Assembly (NCBI RefSeq): GCF_907164915.1
Contig: NC_061867.1
Location: 41,648,338-41,712,337 of the forward strand
Origin: Impatiens glandulifera
Taxonomy: Eukaryota; Streptophyta; Magnoliopsida; Ericales; Balsaminaceae
Length of the DNA: 64,000 nt
Direction: 5' to 3'
The translations under genes were made by a program, and so were the position numbers. Below, piece by piece: positions 18,957-32,400 of the stretch. Position 1 is the stretch's first letter. Each line of letters opens with the position of its first letter. The notes below the pieces were generated by a model, which was not told where the DNA came from, did not search any database, and saw nothing but the letters and a program-made list of their open reading frames with translations.

Positions 18957-21900
18957 ATGGACGACAAAACCACAAACAAGGATATGGCGGCAACTGCCGA
19001 TGCGCAATCTCAAAACGATGTCGGCTCCTTCGTGTGGGATGAGAAATCTCAATTATACTACCATGCCAGGTGATTTATTGTTTTTCCTCCTCAAAAGTTT
19101 CAATTTCAACGTTTTCATGCCTTCTAGATGTGACGAGACATTTGGGATGCTAAATCATTTGTACACAAGATTCTTCTCCAAGTTATCTTACTTTTTACCC
19201 GAAATTTTATGTCATTGATGCTCTAATTGAGGTTCAACAAAAGATATTGTTCAATTTTTATGGTGAATTGCAGAAGAGAAACATATAGATTATTACAGGT
19301 TGAGAACTAACCTATCAGAAACAAATTGCATTATTGAATGTTATGCCAGTTTGTTCCTGTATCCTATTGTATGCACTAAGAATGATCCCAAATGTGTCAA
19401 AAGGCGATTCCAGACCTAGAATATTGATAGCATATTGATAAGGAAGATGATGAGAAATTAGAGAAAGGGAGATGAGTGGAACTAGACATTCTCTATTCTT
19501 TACCCTAATATATATACTTTCTAATATCTTAATGGTCCTTATAAAATACAGCCATTAAATATCCCATAGGAGGCCTGATATAATATAAATAACACATGAC
19601 ATTTTCCCTTTTCAAGCTTCTAGCAATCAATTGATCATTGTGTTCGCCAGAACAATTAGGAAAACTACTCCAGTTCTGATGAGAAAATTTCCATGAGATG
19701 GAAATACATTATGATGTTGGCTCTCTAGATTTGGTTCCCTTCCTTTCTCCCTCCCCAGCTAACTTTGGGTTTGAGTGACATTTCACCCATAACCACAACT
19801 CATCCGATGATCATTGTTCCAATGCTTGGGACGAGACCAATTCTCAGGGTGTGTCATGCGGTGTGTACTGAGCAAGTGATTCTACTTTTTATGTTGTCTC
19901 ATGTGCATATAGTGTGATTAATATTGTTTCAACGACATGGAAGCTTTTTCAATTTGCACCCTGATGTTGTTTACATCCATTTCCCACACCTCTTGTCATT
20001 GAGTACCACATCTGATTTTTCCTTCATTGAAAGGAACTTTGGACATAATAAAAAGTCCTTGGTTTGGGAACAAGTTCAATCCCTAATAGTTAAATGCAAC
20101 TTTAACTTAACAATGACATCCCTAACCATGTCCATTCTTTTAATCTCCATCTTCAACTCTTGTAGAAATTTTTTGTCAAGGTAATTCTCAATAAACATGC
20201 TACTGTTTTGAATATGACAAATATAATTATATAATCGAATGAACAATATCAATCAAATGTCCATCATGCTGGTTCCAAATTTCAACTTTCATCTTAGTAC
20301 AATTTTTATCCTCTCAAAACTATCAAGACTCTTAACAACATACTGTCTTCATTGTGGTATTGCCGTATTGCACAACATATACGTGGCTTGCCTTTTCATG
20401 TTTCCATTTGTATTGAGCTATTAGTGAAAGGAGATGATACTTGAATGAATCTAACAAAATCATTGTCATTAACCTCTTTGGTATTCACCTTAACCTCAAG
20501 ACAATAATTCAATTCCTTACCAGGAGACCTTACAAGTTTTTGTTGGGAGATTTTCCCATTTCAACAATGGATTTAGGATCTATACCTAATCTGTTGTCCC
20601 TTAGCAAGATAAAATTGCTGCTTCTTAGTTCTTGTTTTTCCTTTTGATTTATCACTCACAAGTCCATACTAGAACTGGGGTAGTATCCTTGCTCATTTCT
20701 TGTTCAGCACCCTTGATTTTGCACAGTGTTGCCACCACTATTTTCTCAACTTCTTCCTGAATGGTTGGTATTCTGGAGGAGTTGACTTGATCTTCAATTC
20801 ATATAAGAATCTACATCTTAATCCACAGAATATTCTTGCGTTTCCATTTTGTCTGGATTGTTAAATGAGTTTCCTATGCTCTACCAATGTTACAGGCGTT
20901 GAGTGTCTCAGGTGTTTCATTGCTTAAATCAAACTGAATCTTGTCATCCAAATTACGGACAAACATAGCAACACATTTTGGTTTGGTGAATCCATTCATC
21001 TTAACTCTGTCCAAAGAAATTGAGGACTTTAACATCTGTATACAGTTAGCAGCAGATGACCACTGCTCTAATTTGAAGAAACTGGTCCCATGATCTGATG
21101 AAGATTCAAGCATGAGGATTTTCAAGGTTTGGTAGTAAATTACAAAACAGAAACAAAGTTTAAAGAGAGAATATGAGATTTAGGGAATGTGTAATGAAAT
21201 AGTTGAGACTTGAGAGAGTGTAGATAGAGGCAGAAGAGAAGATGGAAGATGTTGAGACCTAAAGATTTGAGAAAAAGTTATATAAAGAAGTTTCAATTGC
21301 TCAACATGTCTTCATACATTATTTGTCTGTTACAAATTAACAAACTGGGGATAAAAGAAAAAAATCATTTCAGGTTCATTGTATTATTCTATTCTTCATT
21401 TTAGAAAAATTTTTATTTCTGGGGTTGTCTCTGGCTCATTTTCTATTATATTATCACTTTATATATTATGGACATAACAAAAGTTTGTAAACAACAAGGA
21501 GAGATGGGCTTCATTATCCGTTTGTTCTCCATTTTCTGATGCTTGTACTTAAGAAAATCTTCTGTCTGAATGCATTGCAGTACTGGATTTTATCATGATC
21601 CAAGTGCAGGCTGGTATTATAACAGTGGAGATGGTCTCTATTATAAATTTGAGAATGGGAACTATGCCCTACTTGGGCCTCCTGAACAGGTACCTTTTGC
21701 TATGAATGATCCCTGTTCAGGTTATTTTCTGTCAGTTGGTTTACTATTTGTTTCATGATTTTTTTTTTGTTACATGATCATTCAGGTTGATGGATCTGAT
21801 GCCCATATTTCTGGAGACAATCTTACTGATCACTCTATTCAATATGATCCTGAACCACATATTCATGGAAATGATAAACTCATTGACCAATCATTCCAAG

Positions 21901-24900
21901 AAGGTGAATCTGAAATGTCTAGAGCAGAAACTACCACAGGTGAACCTGCAGCAGGTTGGTGAAATTGTTGGCCATGTTCACATGTTTAAAGGGACAAACC
22001 TCATCTTAATTCTTGTATATATTCCCTTTATGAATGTTATTTGATAAGCTGCTCTTTTTAACAGAACATACCAAGTGCTCCAATAGCTTATCTGGGAATC
22101 CAGCTCCACCATCTGAATGGTATAATAACTTATTTTCCCTTGGAAAATGGATGAAATTCTCCCCTGAACTTTCTGGGGCGAGCATACGCTAATATCATAG
22201 TTTTCCTTGAACTTCTACAATTAGGAGTAAACATGTGCACAGTGCACCTATAACCTGTACGAACCTTGTCTATTTTCTATCCATTTTTCAACCTGTACTA
22301 CTAATGTTTATTTTAGAATGAAGAAGAGAACAAAAATCAGACATGATCGGTAATAGTTTTCATAGGAGATGTCTCTGAACTGAAAAGTTCAAGGCACTAA
22401 TCTATTAGCTTAGGGCCTATAGGTTCCTCCACATAGAGTGTATATTTTGTCTCCTTTCCTTGATCCCTCATTTTTGTGGTCTTGAAATATGCAGTTTCTA
22501 TAAAGTCTTTTAAAGATTAAAGTTTGTATAATAGACTTTTATTAATTAAAACAAAGGCTGTACCAAGTGTTGAACACACTATGTTCATTGAACGACTAAA
22601 TCATTGTTGAGTATTATCAGGTTAGAAGATACACTTATTGAGCTCTACTTATCGGGTTACAAGAACCAGGCGGTTGATTCTCCATGTGATTCGAATATTC
22701 TTTCAGAAAAGAGTGACGGGGTTAACTTAGGCTATCCAGTTGATGGTTTGTCAAATACACTTTCAATCTACCTGGAGAGGGTCTTCTCTTCTCTACTCAG
22801 AGGTGGGTAAATCTCTACTGTTTTGTCAAGGTGCAGGAAATGTTGATGAATATGAACTAGAAGAAGGTGAGTGGATTCCGGATGAGAGCCAAACTTTTAA
22901 TCAACCAAGTGGAGATATTCCAGATGAAGGTACAATCGCCTATCTTAAATCTATGATCCCTGCCCCTTTTTATGGGAGGCACAGTGTGTTAAAACAAAAG
23001 AATAGCCCCACTAAACTTATAAAAGTATTGAACTCAACATCAAAAGTGGTGCAGAAACCATCCATAAACAACAAAACAAAACTGTACACTTTACTACTGC
23101 ATTATCAAAAAGCGCACCAAATCGAATACTGTTTATGATCACTGCTTTCTCATTAGCTAAGGTGAATTGTACTTGCTGAGAATTTTATCAAATGGTCCTT
23201 AATATTTTTCAGAGTGCATTGTCAGGAGTATGCTTCTAGCTTGAACTTCTTGTAAAAGGTTTTAATATTCAATTCCATTGAATCGAGTTTCATTAAAAAA
23301 ATACCTTAGCTGGAGATTACGTGTATTCAGCTTTAAACTTTGCATGCTTCATTCTTACAGTCAGACGAATGTGCTTTTTGAAAACTCTCTTATTATTTAT
23401 TTTTTATTACGATCACTGCTACTGCTAGTACTACTTTAATTAGGTTTTGGGGGTGCTCCTGTTGCATCTAACAGTGTCTCTTAGATTCAAAGTTTCTTTA
23501 TGACTATACAAATGGTGTATTTTTCTTTTTGTATTGAGATGCTCTATCGACTCATAGGTACTTCCTTGGAGGAAATAAACTGGCTGGCTCAGTATGGGCA
23601 GGTCATTCAACCTGACCAGGAATTGCTGCCTGATTTAAGAAGTGTAGATTTGTGGGATTGGAGTATGGTCCGAGTAAGGATAAAAGGTAGGAAAAAGAAG
23701 GTAGGCAGACTAGTGGGTCGATTGGTCAAACAATCTGCAAGACTTCATCCTTCAATGCCTTCAGGTGGCTTTTTATTTAAAACGGCTCCAATATGTGAGG
23801 CTCGTCTTGATCTGGTACGAGTGACAACAGGTTTGCTGCTTTAACAAATATTGTAACATTAGAATAGTCTTCTTCTTCCTCTAGTTGTTTTACGTCCATT
23901 TAAGCATAACCATAAAGAACAAAGCCATCCAAATCCAGCATTATTCATTCAATTGATCTCACATGAATCTATTGCAATTTAAAGTTCTAGATATGGTTGC
24001 TATGGTCAAATACATTCTCTATGCGAAAATTACTTGCATGTACTGATATTTCGAAGATGTTTATAATATTGCATGCTCACTCCTATTACTTACTAACTAA
24101 CTTTAGTGCTCCCCTCTATGTGGAACATACAAGTTGAAGAATAATCATGTGGCGAGAAGAAAAATATGCTGACACAAATTTTCTTGTGTGAGTTTCAGAG
24201 ATTGATAATTTGGGAACATAATTTTTTCATTAAGAAAATATATCCTTTATACATTACACATGAAATAAATGAAAGAATAGCGTAGTGGGCAGTTAAAACC
24301 ACTTATACACTAACCCACTATCTATACACATTTAATTACAATAATATTCACATCTTGTATTGATAATCTTCCTTATATATATATATATTTTCACCACTGG
24401 CTCATTTAACTTAGTGGTAGAGCGCAAAGTTCATGGTCACAATGTTGTGAGTTTGAACCTTCATGACCATTTTATATATATTCATGACTCCATAGTTATA
24501 CAATGCCCAACTCATTCATGGTTTCCATTTAACATGCTTTTCTTTTCGGAAACGGCGTTTGCCTTTTATTAAAAATTTAACTTGCTTTTTATCTCTTATC
24601 ATGCAACTTCAAATGAATATACATGATTCTGTGTTTTGTTAGGTCAATTGTATAAGTTGAGGACTCCTAGTACAAAATACTTGGCCTCCTTGTCTACTTA
24701 TGATTCTTCCGACCCAACAAAAGACTGGCATTATCCACATCTCTCTGTAGGAGAACAAATCCAAGTGCCAGAGAAACCCAGCGAAAATCATCATGATTAC
24801 AGAATGATCAATAATAATAATGAAGGCCTTAATCAGGATGATGTCATGTGTTCTTCCAAGTCTAACTTAGACAAGGTCTGTCTCTAACAAAAATATTTGT

Positions 24901-25863
24901 TCTGGTTCAGCTCATTTTTAGCAATTATTCATTATCTGACTTTGATGTTCATGTTTTAGCACACAAGTGGTAGTGGTCTATATAGAGATAGGGCCGCTGA
25001 AAGAAGAGCTTTGCATGGAAGTTTTGGTGTGGGTCCAGGTCAAAAGAAGTCAACTACTGATATTATTTCTTCTTCACCACCATCATCTCCGGATAATGCC
25101 GATGAAGCTGCAAACGAAGCTTTGAACATGTCGTTTGGTGTGGGTAGCTATGCAAGAAGATTAATGGAAGGAATGGGCTGGAAAGAGGTAAACACACCCT
25201 TACTTAGTTTGTATGCAATAAAAAGATCCACTATATTGGATATAAGAATGATTGATGATAGAATATTTGATTTAAACCCAAATAAGACCTTATTTTATGA
25301 GGGTTATTTGACATTAATTTCAAACTCATCATTTAAATCATCAACTAAAATACTATCTATTTAAAAAAAAAATCTTTTATTATATATCAGCCCATATTTA
25401 AAGTATTTTTTTATCCAAATAACCCACCTTCCATAACCCAAATTCAAACAAGGCTTAAGTTATTTGAAAATAACTACAAGGCCTTGTCTAGTTAGTGTAA
25501 TTTGAGATTAATCTCAAATAACCCATCATTTAATCCAACATCCTCTCATCAATCACGTCATTCAAATTATGAACTAAAATATTCTTTTACTTTTTCATTA
25601 TATAATTATACCCCTAATATATTTTCACTCAAATAACCCACTTTTTGATAACCTATATCACCAAACAAGATTATTTGAAAATAAAACCCGGTATCCATAA
25701 CGAACAAGTCCTAAATTAAGGACATTTTATGACCATGTTATAGGGTGAAGCACTGGGCAGCAGCAATAGAGAAGGCATAATAGAGCCATTACAGGCAATT
25801 GGAAATAAAGGGGGTGCTGGCTTGGGATGGGAACATGGAAGACAAAACCTCCCTAACACATAA
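18957..25863 (+). CDS. OCRE and G-patch domain protein (AGGF1-like), 10 coding exons
   Basis: A nuclear RNA-processing type protein of 505 residues, assembled by eye from GT-AG sites with consistent phases. Coding exons: 18957-19069, 21581-21689, 21786-21954, 22065-22119, 22621-22745, 22837-22929, 23558-23830, 24643-24875, 24960-25187, 25744-25863. The total is 1518 bases and divides exactly by three with no internal stop. Residues ~28-70 form an OCRE domain of aromatic repeats (SQLYYHAS, GFYHDPSAGWYYNSGDGLYY, GNYALL), split by the 2.5 kb intron 1. An acidic ELEEGEWIPDE motif follows at ~198. A conserved central region contains LWDWSMVRV and RLHPSMPSGG (~240-285), and a C-terminal G-patch spans exons 9-10 (SYARRLMEGMGW, GEALGS, KGGAGLGW; ~450-500). 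OCRE plus G-patch is the layout of animal AGGF1; the FHA domain of that protein is not seen here. The ATG at 18957 follows an acceptor-like CTGCAG, so there may be a 5'-UTR intron. Confidence 0.85.
20874..21125 (-). pseudogene. Possible Ty3/gypsy gag fragment, antisense in intron 1
   Basis: An 83-codon antisense frame with a pattern like the end of a gypsy gag domain (MFVRNLDDKIQFDLSNETPE, where FVxGLxxxI and PxTL are usual). No zinc knuckle, protease or LTR could be identified around it. The large intron 1 (19070-21580) otherwise has no other coding signal that I can see. The call is weak. Confidence 0.25.
24391..24480 (+). mobile_element. tRNA-derived SINE-like segment in intron 7
   Basis: GGCTCATTTAACTTAGTGGTAGAGCGC resembles a tRNA 5' half with an RNA polymerase III A box (TTAACTTAGTGGTAGAGC), and GTTGTGAGTTTGAACCTTC about 40 bases on resembles a B box. 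The acceptor and anticodon stems do not pair well enough for a working tRNA. It sits in intron 7 (23831-24642) of the OCRE/G-patch gene, next to a TA repeat. SINE head or tRNA pseudogene. Confidence 0.45.
25240..25710. repeat. Duplicated MITE-like segment in intron 9
   Basis: Two diverged direct copies of ~210 bp, about 25265-25475 and 25495-25705. Both contain AACTCATCATTTAA / AACCCATCATTTAA near the start, a central AAATAACCCAC, and CAAACAAG..TTATTTGAAAATAA at the end. The CTACAAGGCCTTGT palindrome lies between them. This looks like a MITE inserted twice or duplicated. Confidence 0.45.
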
Positions 25864-26800
25864 AGTCTCTCATTTGTTTATCAGAATAGATGTTAAATTG
25901 CTCATGTTCATCATTTTGAGACTTTTGTTATTTGTATTTTGGACCTTTAGGGTATTAGGGTTAATGTCGTATGGTGGAAGCTAACGGTAACGGTTTTGAT
26001 AAGTGGCGAGAATAAAGTGAAAGTTAGTAATATACTATTATAAATAGAACATTAGTTGATTAGCTGTTGAACATTAATATTTAAGCATTTTCAGTTTATA
26101 CAACTTAAGTTTATTTTACCTTTTTTGTATTACTGTTGTGAGAGGATTGGATGGGTTATTATTTAAACAAAATGTCTAGGACCAAGTAAATAAATAAATC
26201 TGTTTTACAATATTGATATTGCTTATAGGTTTGGTTAATGAATAATTGTTTAGATCTTAAATTAAACACTTAATTTGATTTGGATATAGGTTTGATTTTT
26301 CTTCGTCTGGTGCAAAAGTAAGCAGAAAAAAAGCAGCTTAATCACTGTTAATTGTAGTTTCTTTTTAAAATATTATTTTGTTATAATAATATTGAAAATA
26401 TATAAGTCAGAACATTTCATCTAAATTAACATTGGAATTAGATAAATAAATTTTAATAATTTTTTTGTTGTTGTTCAAACTCAAATTTAATAATTTTTTT
26501 TTGTTGTTCAAACTCAAATCCGCAGTTCCAAACAAGGTCCCTTCTTATTTTATATAATTTAAACTAGTTTAAAAATCTGAATACACTAAGTAAAAGGAAA
26601 CAAGTATAAACTTTATTACAAAATGTTATAGTGGTCCCTATAAGTGAATAGCTAAATACAATGAATACCATAAAGATGTTAAAATAATCTTGATAAAAAC
26701 ATTGTTAATTGGTATCATTGTAGTTAAAATAGAGTGATAAATTAAAATAAAATAAAATATTAAACGGTATATATTATTAAAAATTGACTCATCTTTTTTA
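25864..26800. other. AT-rich intergenic DNA downstream of OCRE/G-patch gene
   Basis: No gene signal. It includes the probable 3' UTR of the gene above and a small tandem duplication near 26450-26522 (TTAATAATTTTTTTGTTGTTGTTCAAACTCAAAT, two copies). The rest is unremarkable. Confidence 0.5.
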
Positions 26801-26809
26801 TTATTAATA

Positions 26810-27550
26810 ATTTAATATTTTTTTTTCTCTATTTTTTTATTAATTAATTAATTTATTTATCTCGTTTTACTATTTTTTTTATTTTGTTTTGTCTATTTTT
26901 ATTAATTAATTAATTCATTTATTTCTTTTTATTATTTCTTCTTTTGTTATTTGATTTTTTTTTATTAATTTCTTTTTTCTTTTTATATCAAACATTAATT
27001 ATTTCAAAATTAGTTACTCTTATGAACTAATATTTATATTATAATATATAAAGTAGTTTAATGTTTTGATACTCTAATATTATTGTCATATTTTGTTCAA
27101 GTATTTTTTTTATTATTAAATAATCACTTGTATAATTTTTTTTTAAGAAATTTTATTTGACGTTTAAACTGTTTTTTTACGAGTTGAACATAGATTATAT
27201 ATTGTCATATTATGCAAATTTGAGTTAAAATAACAAAGGATGACAAATGAATTTTTCAATAAACTAGCTAATTAAAAATTATGATAAATATAGAACAACT
27301 TTGTACATTACAATATTCAAGTATTAATCCATAAAAAGATTAAATAATTTAAAAATATAGTAAAAAATAAAATATTAAAGAAAATAAAATAAATAAAATA
27401 ATCAAATAACAAAAGAAAAAAAATAGTAAAAGGAGATAAATAAATTAATTAATTAATAAAAAAAAGAATAGACAAAATAAAAATAGTAAAATGAGATAAA
27501 TTAATTAATTAATTAATAAAAAAAGATAGAAAAAATATGAATATTAAATT
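26810..27550. repeat. Long AT-rich inverted repeat
   Basis: Left arm ~26810-26990 (TTATTAATTAATTAATTTATTTATCTCGTTTTAC, TTTTGTTATTTGATT) and right arm ~27362-27550 are reverse complements at roughly 80-85 percent by eye, around a ~370-base spacer. Each arm also repeats an internal TATTAATTAATTAATT module. A transcript would fold into a long hairpin. No coding potential. Confidence 0.7.
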
Positions 27551-27824
27551 AATAAATTTAAAAAAAATTAAATATGATTACTATTAGAGGTTATATTTTC
27601 CAATTTTTAATAATGTGTAAATTCAAATTTTTTTAATAGTTACTTTATATAAACACAATATATTTTTTATAAAAAGTAAATATTAACTACAAATTAATAT
27701 TTTAATAATATAACTAAATAATCCATTTTCTTTTATAAAGAATGTTTTGAATTTATCATATCATTTTTTTTTCTTTCAATTGAACATCCTCAATAAAACT
27801 TCCTTTGATGAGTTATGTGCCTAG

Positions 27825-28271
27825 TGTCACGACCCATTTGTGGGAGGGCCCAATCAAGAGGAGTAGAGGTCTACCAAGTCATGGCCCAAATCCAAGAAGG
27901 GAGAAGAGTGCAACCAAACAAGACTTAACCAAAACCATACTCCACCTACCCATCATTAATGCATTTAATGCTTTCTCCTTAACCACCACCCACCTATCCA
28001 TCATTAATGTATTTAATGCTTTCTCCTTAACCACCACCCATTTACCTATCCATCATTAATGCATTTATTGCTTTACTTGTAATTACACAATCTCCTTTAA
28101 ATACATGTAGTCACACCTTATAAAGTAGTTGAATACAATTCTTATTCTCAAAGCTTTGTTTCTCTCTCTAAAGTATTCTTGCATTGAGTTTTCTTGTTTC
28201 AAAAAGGCTTACTAAGTTAGAATTCTTCGATCTAACTTAGTGCCACACGGATCTACTTTTAGCCCGTGACA
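27825..28271 (+). repeat. 5' LTR of chromovirus
   Basis: 447 bp, TGTCACGACCC...CCCGTGACA. It contains a short internal duplication around CATTAATGCATTTAATGCTTTCTCC (27950-28070). TTTAAATA near 28097 is a possible TATA box. Confidence 0.88.
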
Positions 28272-28273
28272 AG

Positions 28274-28285
28274 TGGTATCAGAGC
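28274..28285 (+). other. Primer-binding site of chromovirus
   Basis: TGGTATCAGAGC, initiator tRNA-Met type, two bases after the LTR. Confidence 0.9.
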
Positions 28286-28317
28286 AAGGTCGTGCTTCCG
28301 CACTCAAGTTGCAAGAG

Positions 28318-29460
28318 ATGGATTCGAGTGCCAACGTCACGAAGGTTCCGATCGTTGAACTAGCGGACAAAGTGCCTAAGAGGGGCAAGTCCGTCGAGAG
28401 AAGTGCTGCCATGGAAGCTCGGGTGACCCGGCTTGAGGAAGGCATGAGCGAGCACCAAGAAGCTCTCGAAGTTTTTAGCACGGTGGCCGATAGAGTGAAG
28501 GTACTCGATGAGGAAGGTGAAAAGCTGGAGAACGAAATCATGTGAATCATCAACAACTCGAAGCATAGCATTCGAGACGAAGTGCTTGGGATGGTTCGAG
28601 TGAATGTTGATGATATCCGGAATGAGGTATTTGAAGCAATCCGTGGAGAAGTCCAAGGCATGATCGATGCCTTCCAAAGGGAAATAAGGGGGAGGATCGA
28701 AGGCTTGGAGGGACGGATTGGGTGGAATGGAGGAGGGGAACTTCGAGGTGCGGCACCTCATCAAATTGATGTTCCCAAACCAACTTCATTCAAAGGCTCA
28801 AGTAGCGCAAGAGAAGTGAACGACTTCTTATGGAATATGGAGAGGTATTTTAAGGCATCCAACATACTTGACGATCGCATCAAGTTGCAAACGACGCCAT
28901 TTTTCTTGATAAATATGGCATTGTTGTGGTGGAGGAGACGTGAAGCTGACATTGAACGAGGTACGTTACAAATGGAAACATGGGTGGATTTCAAGACCGA
29001 GTTCAAACGTCAATTCTTCCCCGAAAACGTGGATTTCGAAGCTCGAAAGCGTTTAAGCCAACTTACACACTCCCAATCCATAAAGGAGTATGTGAGAGAG
29101 TTCCAAGAGTTGATGCTAGAATTACCCAGTCTCACCGAACAAGAGGCACTATTCACCTTTGTCAATGGCTTAAAGATCTGGACGTAGTTAGAACTACAAA
29201 GGGCGAAAGTGCAGAACGTCTCGGAGGCAATTGCGATTGCAGAAAGGCTGATTGAGCTTAAAACGTATGTGGATAGACCAAAGTTTAATAAGGAAAACAA
29301 GGAGAAAGGCGGGGGAGACCGCCAACCCAATAAGTGGCAACCAAACAGCAATCCTGGAAGGCAAGCCGACGAAACGGGTAAGCCTAGAATTTGTCATATT
29401 TGTGGTGCCACCAATCACCTCAAGTTCATGTGTCCTTTAAAGGGAAAAAAGTTGCGGTAG
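28318..29460 (+). pseudogene. gag: Chromovirus gag, two in-frame stops
   Basis: The frame runs from ATG 28318 to TAG 29458-29460 with in-frame stops at 28543-28545 (TGA) and 29185-29187 (TAG). The N-terminus is coiled-coil-like; the retrotransposon gag domain follows (VPKPTSFKGSSSAREVNDFL, WVDFKTEFKRQFFPENVDFE, LSQLTHSQSIKEYVREFQEL), then a CX2CX4HX4C zinc knuckle CHICGATNHLKFMC near its end. Without the stops it would be ~380 residues. The pro-pol frame overlaps its end, starting in another frame after an A-rich run at 29443-29450. That shift may be an indel or the natural gag-pol boundary. Confidence 0.85.
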
Positions 29461-32400
29461 TTCAAGGAGCCGACTCTTCCGATGATGATGAAGGGGCTCA
29501 ACTGGGATCTTTAAGGTTTCTCAATGCTGTTAAGGCTAGCGTTGTTGAGACAGTTAAAGGAACGAAGAGGGGTTCAATGTTTGTTGAGGCGGTGATCGAA
29601 GGAAAGCGTGTGAAAGCCCTTGTCGACACTGGGGCAACCCACAACTTCATGCGTGAAGGAGTGGCTAAGGCGCTTGGCCTCCACATCAGCCAATCAAGGG
29701 GGACCATCAAGTCCGTGAACACGAAAGCCAAGCCGGTGACCGGTGAAGCTAAGGAAGTGAAAATCCAAATCGGAGACTGGAGCGGAAATGTTTCATTTTC
29801 AGTAATCCCCCTTGACGATTACGACGTAGTACTAGGACTACGATGGTTCGATTAGGTACATGCGTGCATAATTCCCTATTCTGTTTCGTTGGTCATCTTG
29901 GATCACGAGAGAACTAGTGCCATACCGGTTAGAAGGGAACTAGACGGAATGGGAATGTTATCGACTATACAATTTAACCGAGGCCTCCAGCGAGGTGAAA
30001 AGACTTTTGCCGCTTTCGTTGTGATGGAAGATGAGGACGATTCTAAGGTGGGAGTAGAAGTGCCCAAAGAAGTCCAAGAAGTGTTGGAGGAGTTCAAAGA
30101 CATGATGCCTAACGAACTTCCAAGGAAATTACCATCAAAAAGGGACGTGGACCATAAAATCGAGTTAGTGACAGACGCATTGCCACCATCTCGAACGCCT
30201 TATAGAATGGCACCTCCCGAGTTAAAGGAGTTGTAGAAACAATTGAAAGAGTTGCTTGATGCGGGAATGATGCAATCATCCAAATCTCCCTATGGTGCTC
30301 CAATGTTATTCCAAAAGAAGCACGATGGGTCATTGAGAATGTGTGTAGATTACCGGGCATTGAACAAGTTGACCGTTCGAAACAAGTATCCGATCCCGAT
30401 TGTTGGTGAGTTGTTCGATCAACTTGGAGGAGCCAAGTGGTTCTCAAAGATCGATTTACGATCCGGATATTGGCAAGTGAGGATTGCAAAAGGGGATGAG
30501 ACGAAGACCACCATGGTTACGAGGTATGGATCTTATGAATTCCTTGTCATGCCTTTTGGTCTTACGAATGCACCAGCCACATTCTGCACCCTTATGAACA
30601 AGGTCTTCCACCCTTACTTAGATAAGTTTGTGGTAGTTTACCTTGACGATATTGTCGTATACTCGTCCACCTTGCATGAACATGTGGAGCATTTGAGATT
30701 GGTTCTCCAAGCCTTGTGAGAGAATGAGTTATACGCCAAATGGGAGAAATGCTCGTTTGCCCAAGATCAAGTGATGTTTCTTGGCCATCGAGTGAAGTCA
30801 GGGTGCATTATGATGGATGAGGTCAAGGTCAAATCCATTCAAGAATGGGAAGCGCCTAAAACCGTACCTCAACTTTGTTCATTCCTTGGTTTAGTGAATT
30901 ACTACCGCAAGTTCATCACAGGATATTCAAAAATAGCTGCTCCCTTGACCGACCTTTTGAAGAAAGACCGATCATGGAAGTGGGATGAAAAGTGTTTGGA
31001 AGCCTTCGAGGGACTCAAGGCCAAAGTGACCAAACAACCGGTGTTAGCACTACCGGACCATGCCAAAGAGTACGAGGTACAAACCGATGCATCTGACTTT
31101 GCCATTGGAGGTGTGTTGATGCAAGAGGGGCATCCTATTGCATATGAAACCCGGAAGTTAAACGATACGGAGCGGCAATACACGGTCCATGAGAAGGAGA
31201 TGACGGCAATTGTACATTGCTTACGTACATGGAGGCACTATTTGCTTGGAAGCAGATTCATGGTACGGACCGACAACATAGCCACTAGTTACTTCCAAAC
31301 GCAAAAGAAACTAACTCCCAAGCAAGCTAGGTGACAAGAATTCCTAGTCGAGTTCGATTACACATTGGAGTACAAGCCGGAAGTTACCAATCGTGTAGTT
31401 GACGCTTTAAGCCGCAAGGCGGAGTTGGCCGCCATTAGTCAACCGGAGACCAACATAAGGTAACGCATACGGGAGGGCCTAGAGAAAGACCCCAATGCAT
31501 TAAAACTCATGGAGTTTGCTCAAAACGGCAAGACTCGAAGATTTTAGGTCGACGACGGATTACTCCTAACTAAAGGAAACCATGTGATCGTACCCAAGTG
31601 GGGAAGTTTGCGTCACGACGTCTTGAAGGAAAGTCATGATTCAAAATGGGCGGGTCACCCAGGAATGCACCGCACCATGGCGCTGATGGAGGAATCATAT
31701 TATTGGCCCAAAATGCGAGATGACGTGGAAGCTTATGTACGGACTTGTCTTATTTGCCAACAAGACAAGATCGAACAACGTTAACCAGGAGGTTTGCTCC
31801 AACCATTACCAGTACCGGAACATCCATTCGAAAGCATCTCGATGGATTATATCACAACACTACCCAAGTCCGATGGGTACGGGTCAATCATAGTGGTGAT
31901 TGATCGCTTTTCTAAATATGGAACTTTTATTCCGGCACCATCCGACGTCACGGCTGTCGATACAGCCAAGTTGTTCTTGAAACACATTGTGAAGCATTGG
32001 GGAGTACCAAAGACGATCGTCAGCGATAGAGATCCTCGCTTCACTGGGAAATTTTGGTCGGAGTTGTTCAAGTTGATGGACACGTACTTAGCATTCTCAA
32101 CCAGCTTCCACCCACAAACCGATGGACAGACAGAAAGGGTCAATGCCTTGCTAGAATTATATCTGAGACACTACGTAAGCGCCAACCAAAAGGATTGGAG
32201 CAGACTTCTGGATACGGCACAGTTCTCATATAATTTGCAAAAGAGTGAATCAACTGGGCGCAGTCTGTTCGAACTAGCGACAGGGAGGCAACCAGCGACT
32301 CCGCAAAGTTTGGCGACCAGTTATGTAGGTCAAAGCCCGTCTGCCTATACATTTGCCAAATCCTTAGAAGAAGAGGCAGATCTTGCTCGAGCGTCCTTAG

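Noticed and set aside
22746..22836. Exon 5 of the OCRE/G-patch gene extended to 22804
   Set aside because: It would leave an intron of ~32 bases, too short for a plant; the donor at 22745 gives a 91-base intron in the same phase.
24400..24475. A functional tRNA gene
   Set aside because: A and B boxes are present but the acceptor and anticodon stems do not pair and no clear anticodon loop can be set.
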